Positions 61,049 through 64,000 of a DNA stretch of 64,000 bases are shown here, in pieces (positions within the stretch are counted from its first letter, which is position 1; each line of letters begins with the position of its first letter). Under the pieces are notes generated by a model. That model did no database searches and was not told the DNA's origin. It worked only from the letters and a program-made list of their open reading frames with translations. The position numbers and the translations under genes were made by a program. Origin of the DNA: Streptomyces sp. R21 (GTDB lineage: Bacteria; Actinomycetota; Actinomycetes; Streptomycetales; Streptomycetaceae); contig NZ_CP163435.1 of NCBI RefSeq assembly GCF_041051975.1, forward strand, positions 6,489,001 through 6,553,000, in the 5' to 3' direction.

Positions 61049-61690
61049 TCAGGGGCTCGGGGCCGTGAGATACCGCTGCACCGTCGGCGCCAGCCACGCC
61101 ACGACCTCCTCCCGGTGCAGCGCCGTGGCCGGCCCGAACCGCAGGACGTAGCGGGCGAGCGCCATCCCGAGCATCTGCGACGCGATGAGCGCGGCCCGTA
61201 CCGGCGCCTGCTCGGGGTCGGGGCAGAAGCGCAGGGCGACCGGCAGGAGCTGGTCCCGGAAGACGCCCTGCATGCGCTCGGCGCCGGCCTGGTTGGTGAC
61301 GCCGACCCGGAGCAGCGCCGTGAGCACCTCGTTCTCCTCCCAGAGGTCGAGGAAGTGGCCCACCAGCACACGGCCCACCTCGCTCGCGTCCAGGCCGTCC
61401 GGCTGCGGCATCCGCAGATCGACGTCGAGGACGGTGGCGAACAGCCCCTCCTTCGAGCCGTAGTACCGCATCACCATGGACGGATCGATCCGTGCGTCCT
61501 TCGCGATCGCGCGGATGGTGGCACGTTCGTAGCCGTCGGCCGCGAAGCGCTCGCGGGCGGCCGTGAGGATGGCATTGCGGGTGGTGTCGGAGCGGCGTGG
61601 GGACCGCGCTCCGGAGTCCGCGCCCGGGCCCCCGTCGTGGTTGCCGTCCCTGCTGTTGACGTCACTGCCGTGGTGGTCGCTGCCGTTCAT
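61049..61690 (-). CDS. TetR-family transcriptional regulator
   Basis: A 213-aa repressor from ATG 61690. The first 30 residues are a polar His/Asp/Gly extension. The TetR helix-turn-helix is at about 35-80: TTRNAILTAARERFAADGYERATIRAIAKDARIDPSMVMRYYGSKEGLFATVLD. A ligand-binding helical domain follows (VGRVLVGHFLDLWEENEVLTALLRVGV...). It is divergent from the FAD monooxygenase with 155 nt between start codons. The repeat array there includes two inverted copies at 61690-61710, one touching its own start codon, so autoregulation is likely. Confidence 0.93.
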   Translation of the reverse strand: MNGSDHHGSDVNSRDGNHDGGPGADSGARSPRRSDTTRNAILTAARERFAADGYERATIRAIAKDARIDPSMVMRYYGSKEGLFATVLDVDLRMPQPDGLDASEVGRVLVGHFLDLWEENEVLTALLRVGVTNQAGAERMQGVFRDQLLPVALRFCPDPEQAPVRAALIASQMLGMALARYVLRFGPATALHREEVVAWLAPTVQRYLTAPSP

Positions 61691-61838
61691 GCCAACAACC
61701 GTAGGCCAACACCTGTTGACAGTCCAGAGCGACGGCTCTACGTTTGTCCACAAGCGTTGGCAAACAGGCGTTGGCAAACAATCGTTGGCAAGCGAATGTC
61801 GGCAAGTAGACGTTGGCAATCGGACGTTGGCATCAGGA
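61690..61838. promoter_or_regulatory. 14-bp-period operator-like array between tetR and monooxygenase
   Basis: Six copies of [CT]GT[TC]GGCA begin at 61755, 61769, 61783, 61797, 61811 and 61825, exactly 14 bp apart. A degenerate seventh unit (CGTTTGTC) begins at 61741, also in register. Two copies in the opposite orientation (TGCCAAC at 61690, GGCCAAC at 61704) are again 14 bp apart. The direct copies fill the leader of the monooxygenase gene, up to its ribosome site. They are probably binding sites for the neighbouring TetR protein. Confidence 0.85.
61716..61744 (+). promoter_or_regulatory. Promoter of the FAD monooxygenase
   Basis: TTGACA (61716-61721), 17-bp spacer, TACGTT (61739-61744): a near-consensus vegetative promoter. 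The predicted transcript start is near 61751, placing the six direct repeats in the leader downstream of it, where bound repressor would block initiation or elongation. Confidence 0.75.
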
Positions 61839-61845
61839 GGCCCTC

Positions 61846-63315
61846 ATGAACGGCACCGGAAGCAACACCAGCACGGGCACCGGCACGAACCCCGCTGTCA
61901 TCGTCGTCGGCTCCGGCCCCACCGGCCTGCTGCTGGCCGCCGACCTCGCCACCGCCGGCGTCCCCGTCACTCTCGTCGAGAAGCGCCCGCACAAGATCAG
62001 CAACCTCTCCCGTGCCTTCGTCCTGCACGCCCGCACCCTGGAGCAGCTCGACGCCCGGGGTCTCGCCGACGACCTGGAGGCGAAGGGGCAGGCCCTCGAC
62101 CGGATCCGGCTCTTCGGGCGTCTGACCATCGCGCTCGACACTCTCCCCTCCCGCTTCAACCACCTGCTCGTCATCCCGCAGTACGAGGTGGAGAAGGTGT
62201 TGCAGCAGCGGGCCGAGGACGCCGGGGTGCGGTTCGTGTACGAGACCGAGGTGGCCGGGCTGCGCCAGGACGCGGACGGCGTGACGCTCGAAGTCCGGGG
62301 CCCGGACGGGGAGTCGGGGCAGCTGCGGGCCGCGTACGTCGTCGGCACGGACGGGATGCGCAGTGCGGTGCGCGAGGCGATCGGGCAGCCGTTCCCCGGC
62401 AGGTCGGTCATCCGCTCCGTCGTCCTCGCCGACGTGCTGCTCGACGAGAAGCCCGAAACGCTGCTGACCGTCGCCACCGTCGGTGACGCGTTCGCCTTCA
62501 TCGCGCCCTTCGGTGACGGCTACTACCGGGTGATCGGCTGGAACCGCAGCCGCAACGTCGCCGACAGCGAGCCCCTCGAACTCGATGAGGTCAAGGAGAT
62601 AGCCCGCCTCGCCCTCGGCCGCGACTACGGTATGCGCGACGCCCGCTGGATGTCCCGCTTCCACAGCGACGAGCGCCAGGCGCCCGAGTACCGGGTGGGC
62701 CGGGTGTTCCTCGCCGGGGACGCCGCGCACGTCCACACCCCGGCCGGCGGCCAGGGCATGAACACCGGCCTCCAGGACGCGGCGAACCTCGGCTGGAAGC
62801 TGGCGGCGGTCCTCAACGGGAACGCGGACACCGCCCTGTTGGACACCTACCAGGCCGAGCGCCACCCCGTCGGCGAGTCCGTCCTGCGCAGCAGCGGCGG
62901 CATGGTGCGACTCGCGATGGCCAAGCGCCCCTGGACGCTGGCCCTGCGCGGTCTGCTCACCACGGTCCTCGACAACGTCGGCCCCGCGCGCCGCAAGGCG
63001 GCCGGACAGCTCACCGGCGTCGGCTACGCGTACCGGGCGCCGCGCGGCTCCCACAAGCTGGTCGGCACCCGCGTCCCGGACGTCGCCCTGGAGAGCGGCC
63101 GCCTCTACGAGGCCCTGCGCGGCGGCAGGTTCGTCCTCGTCACCCCGCAGCCCTACGAGGCCGGGGAGCGCAAGGGGCGTCTGACCGTGGAGAGTTGGGC
63201 GAGCGACCGGCGTACGACGGTGCTGGTGCGGCCCGACGGATACGTGGCCTGGGCCGCGGAGTCCCCGGAGGCGGGCGAGCTGGAGGCGGCGCTCACCGCG
63301 GCGACGGGCAACTAG
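61846..63315 (+). CDS. FAD-dependent aromatic monooxygenase (PHBH-like)
   Basis: A 489-aa class A flavoprotein monooxygenase. The start ATG 61846 follows AGGAGG. FAD-binding GxGxxG is in VIVVGSGPTGLLLAADLATAGV (about 17-38). The second motif is VVGTDGMRSAVREAIG (DG-type, about 165-180), and the third GDAAHVHTPAGGQGMNTGLQDAANLGWKLAAVL (about 288-320). It hydroxylates an aromatic substrate using NAD(P)H and O2; relatives include Rox-type rifamycin monooxygenases and polyketide hydroxylases. Alone with a divergent TetR regulator it looks like an inducible detoxification gene rather than part of a biosynthetic cluster. Substrate unknown. Confidence 0.92.
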   Translation: MNGTGSNTSTGTGTNPAVIVVGSGPTGLLLAADLATAGVPVTLVEKRPHKISNLSRAFVLHARTLEQLDARGLADDLEAKGQALDRIRLFGRLTIALDTLPSRFNHLLVIPQYEVEKVLQQRAEDAGVRFVYETEVAGLRQDADGVTLEVRGPDGESGQLRAAYVVGTDGMRSAVREAIGQPFPGRSVIRSVVLADVLLDEKPETLLTVATVGDAFAFIAPFGDGYYRVIGWNRSRNVADSEPLELDEVKEIARLALGRDYGMRDARWMSRFHSDERQAPEYRVGRVFLAGDAAHVHTPAGGQGMNTGLQDAANLGWKLAAVLNGNADTALLDTYQAERHPVGESVLRSSGGMVRLAMAKRPWTLALRGLLTTVLDNVGPARRKAAGQLTGVGYAYRAPRGSHKLVGTRVPDVALESGRLYEALRGGRFVLVTPQPYEAGERKGRLTVESWASDRRTTVLVRPDGYVAWAAESPEAGELEAALTAATGN

Positions 63316-63330
63316 ACCCGATCAAGCGCG

Positions 63331-63825
63331 TCAGTCCAGCCCTCCCAGCAACTCCCGCAACAGGTCGGCCAGTTGGCCGGCCTGTTCGTCGTCGAGGCGG
63401 GACAGGACCTGTGTCTGGGCGGCGAGCCCCGCGCCGACGGCCTCGTCGATCAGGCGGAACCCCTCGTCCGTCAGCGTCACCTGGAGACCGCGCCGGTCGT
63501 GCGGGTCGGGCGAGCGCCGCAGCAGGCCCGCGCGCTCCAGCTTGTCCAGCCGCCCGGTCATGCCGCCGGTGGTGAGCATGAGGGTCCCCGAGAGCTGCCG
63601 GGGCGAGAGTGTGTACGGGTCGCCGGAGCGGCGCAGCGTGGCCAGCACGTCGAACTCCCCGCGCGAGATCCCGAACCGCGTGTAGGCCTTCTCCATCCGG
63701 TCGCCCATCGCCCGGGAGAGCCGGAAGATCCGCCCGAAGACCTCCATCGCGGCGGTGTCGAGGTCCGGCCGTACGGCGGCCCACTGCTCGATGATCGCGT
63801 CGACCGGGTCCTTCGAAGTCTCCAT
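63331..63825 (-). CDS. MarR-family transcriptional regulator
   Basis: A 164-aa winged-helix regulator from ATG 63825. Dimer helices at the N- and C-termini flank the wHTH (about 50-120): GISRGEFDVLATLRRSGDPYTLSPRQLSGTLMLTTGGMTGRLDKLERAGLLRRSPDPHDRRGLQVTLTDEG, where DPHDRRG is the conserved wing. It binds DNA as a dimer and usually responds to phenolic ligands. The repeated 9-mers at 63863-63901 are its probable operator, controlling itself and the divergent gene at 63968. Confidence 0.93.
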   Translation of the reverse strand: METSKDPVDAIIEQWAAVRPDLDTAAMEVFGRIFRLSRAMGDRMEKAYTRFGISRGEFDVLATLRRSGDPYTLSPRQLSGTLMLTTGGMTGRLDKLERAGLLRRSPDPHDRRGLQVTLTDEGFRLIDEAVGAGLAAQTQVLSRLDDEQAGQLADLLRELLGGLD

Positions 63826-63862
63826 GAGGCGAGTATCCGCCGGGGGTCGGTCGTTCGCAAGA

Positions 63863-63901
63863 AAGTAGCTTGACGAAAAGTAGCTTGCGACTAAGCTACT
63901 T
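63863..63901. promoter_or_regulatory. Triple 9-mer operator with overlapping promoter
   Basis: AAGTAGCTT at 63863-63871 and again at 63878-63886, then its reverse complement AAGCTACTT at 63893-63901; starts are exactly 15 bp apart. The second and third form a palindrome with a 6-bp spacer. A plus-strand promoter TTGACG (63870-63875), 16-bp spacer, TAAGCT (63892-63897) lies inside the array, so bound regulator would exclude RNA polymerase from the gene at 63968. Confidence 0.82.
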
Positions 63902-63967
63902 CCCATCGACCTACTTGGAGGCCGGGGCGTCGGGCCTCGACCCCTCCGCCGCGAAAGCGAGTCCGCC

Positions 63968-64000
63968 ATGAAACGGTCCGCGACCGTCCTGCTCACCGCA
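63968..64000 (+). CDS. Start of a gene cut by the window edge
   Basis: ATG 63968 opens 11 codons, MKRSATVLLTA, to the window end. AAGCGAG lies about 10 nt upstream, and the MarR-type operator-promoter at 63863-63901 lies about 70 nt upstream. The basic then hydrophobic start might be a signal peptide, but too little is visible to name a product. Confidence 0.5.
   Translation, partial: MKRSATVLLTA

Noticed and set aside
61741..61838. CRISPR-like array
   Set aside because: The repeat unit is 8 bp in a 14-bp period without true spacers, and no cas genes exist. It fits operator repeats.
61846..63315. Monooxygenase as part of an aromatic polyketide cluster
   Set aside because: No ketosynthase, cyclase or other tailoring gene is in the window. 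The divergent TetR pairing suggests a stand-alone inducible gene.

Overview
The window is a high-GC (roughly 70 %) actinobacterial chromosome segment, almost certainly Streptomyces. Chaplins, a MelC1/MelC2 tyrosinase operon, SsbB, EttA, a PknG-type kinase, MalQ and a csn-type chitosan-oligosaccharide operon point to this, as do frequent GTG/TTG starts and 4-nt ATGA/GTGA overlaps. From memory, gene order resembles the S. coelicolor region around SCO2640-SCO2717 (chpG-melC, ssbB, csnR-K, malQ). That is recall, not a search result. No integrase, transposase, prophage or CRISPR array was seen.

Layout. 1-8 kb: an edge-truncated glycosyltransferase and a secreted protein, then an aerial-hyphae surface locus with three short chaplins, three small secreted proteins of unknown role, tyrosinase and its copper chaperone. 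8-12.3 kb: a DUF2087 regulator, a 2-hydroxyacid dehydrogenase, a probable copper pair (Met/His-rich membrane protein and YcnI-like protein) and a sortase-anchored thioester-domain surface protein. 12.5-17 kb: ssbB and two coupled GTPases. 17.3-21.5 kb: tRNA-Arg(UCU), asparaginase, ettA, a thioesterase and an unknown gene. 21.5-28.6 kb: an ABC exporter with two very large FtsX-type permeases and an ATPase with an AbrB-like tail. 28.8-30.4 kb: a truncated haemoglobin and a PCMT-like methyltransferase. 30.4-41.2 kb: a signalling cluster (GlnX-like, GlnH-like, coiled-coil, PknG-like kinase, PP2C phosphatase, VWA, FHA). 41.4-48.3 kb: csnR-E-F-G-H-K. 48.4-50.4 kb: MscS channel and HNH nuclease. 50.5-54.8 kb: ECF sigma, membrane zinc-finger anti-sigma and ABC transporter genes, every junction overlapping by 4 nt. 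54.9-60.9 kb: GH84 hexosaminidase, a small repeat-containing ORF, malQ and a small membrane protein. 61-64 kb: a TetR/FAD-monooxygenase pair and a MarR gene, each beside a regularly spaced repeat array.

How the genes work together. The 30-41 kb genes look like a complete nutrient-sensing phosphorylation pathway: extracytoplasmic binding protein, membrane relay, kinase, phosphatase and phosphopeptide reader. Kinase, phosphatase and reader each carry N-terminal zinc-ribbon cysteines. The csn cluster imports and processes glucosamine oligosaccharides under a ROK repressor with a recognisable palindrome. The early region combines surface hydrophobins, copper-dependent melanin formation and copper handling, consistent with aerial development. 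The least explained signals are the six-to-seven-copy 14-bp array before the monooxygenase, the three 9-mers at 15-bp spacing before the last gene, the AT-rich inverted repeat at 12481-12546 and the 76-aa repeat ORF joined to malQ.
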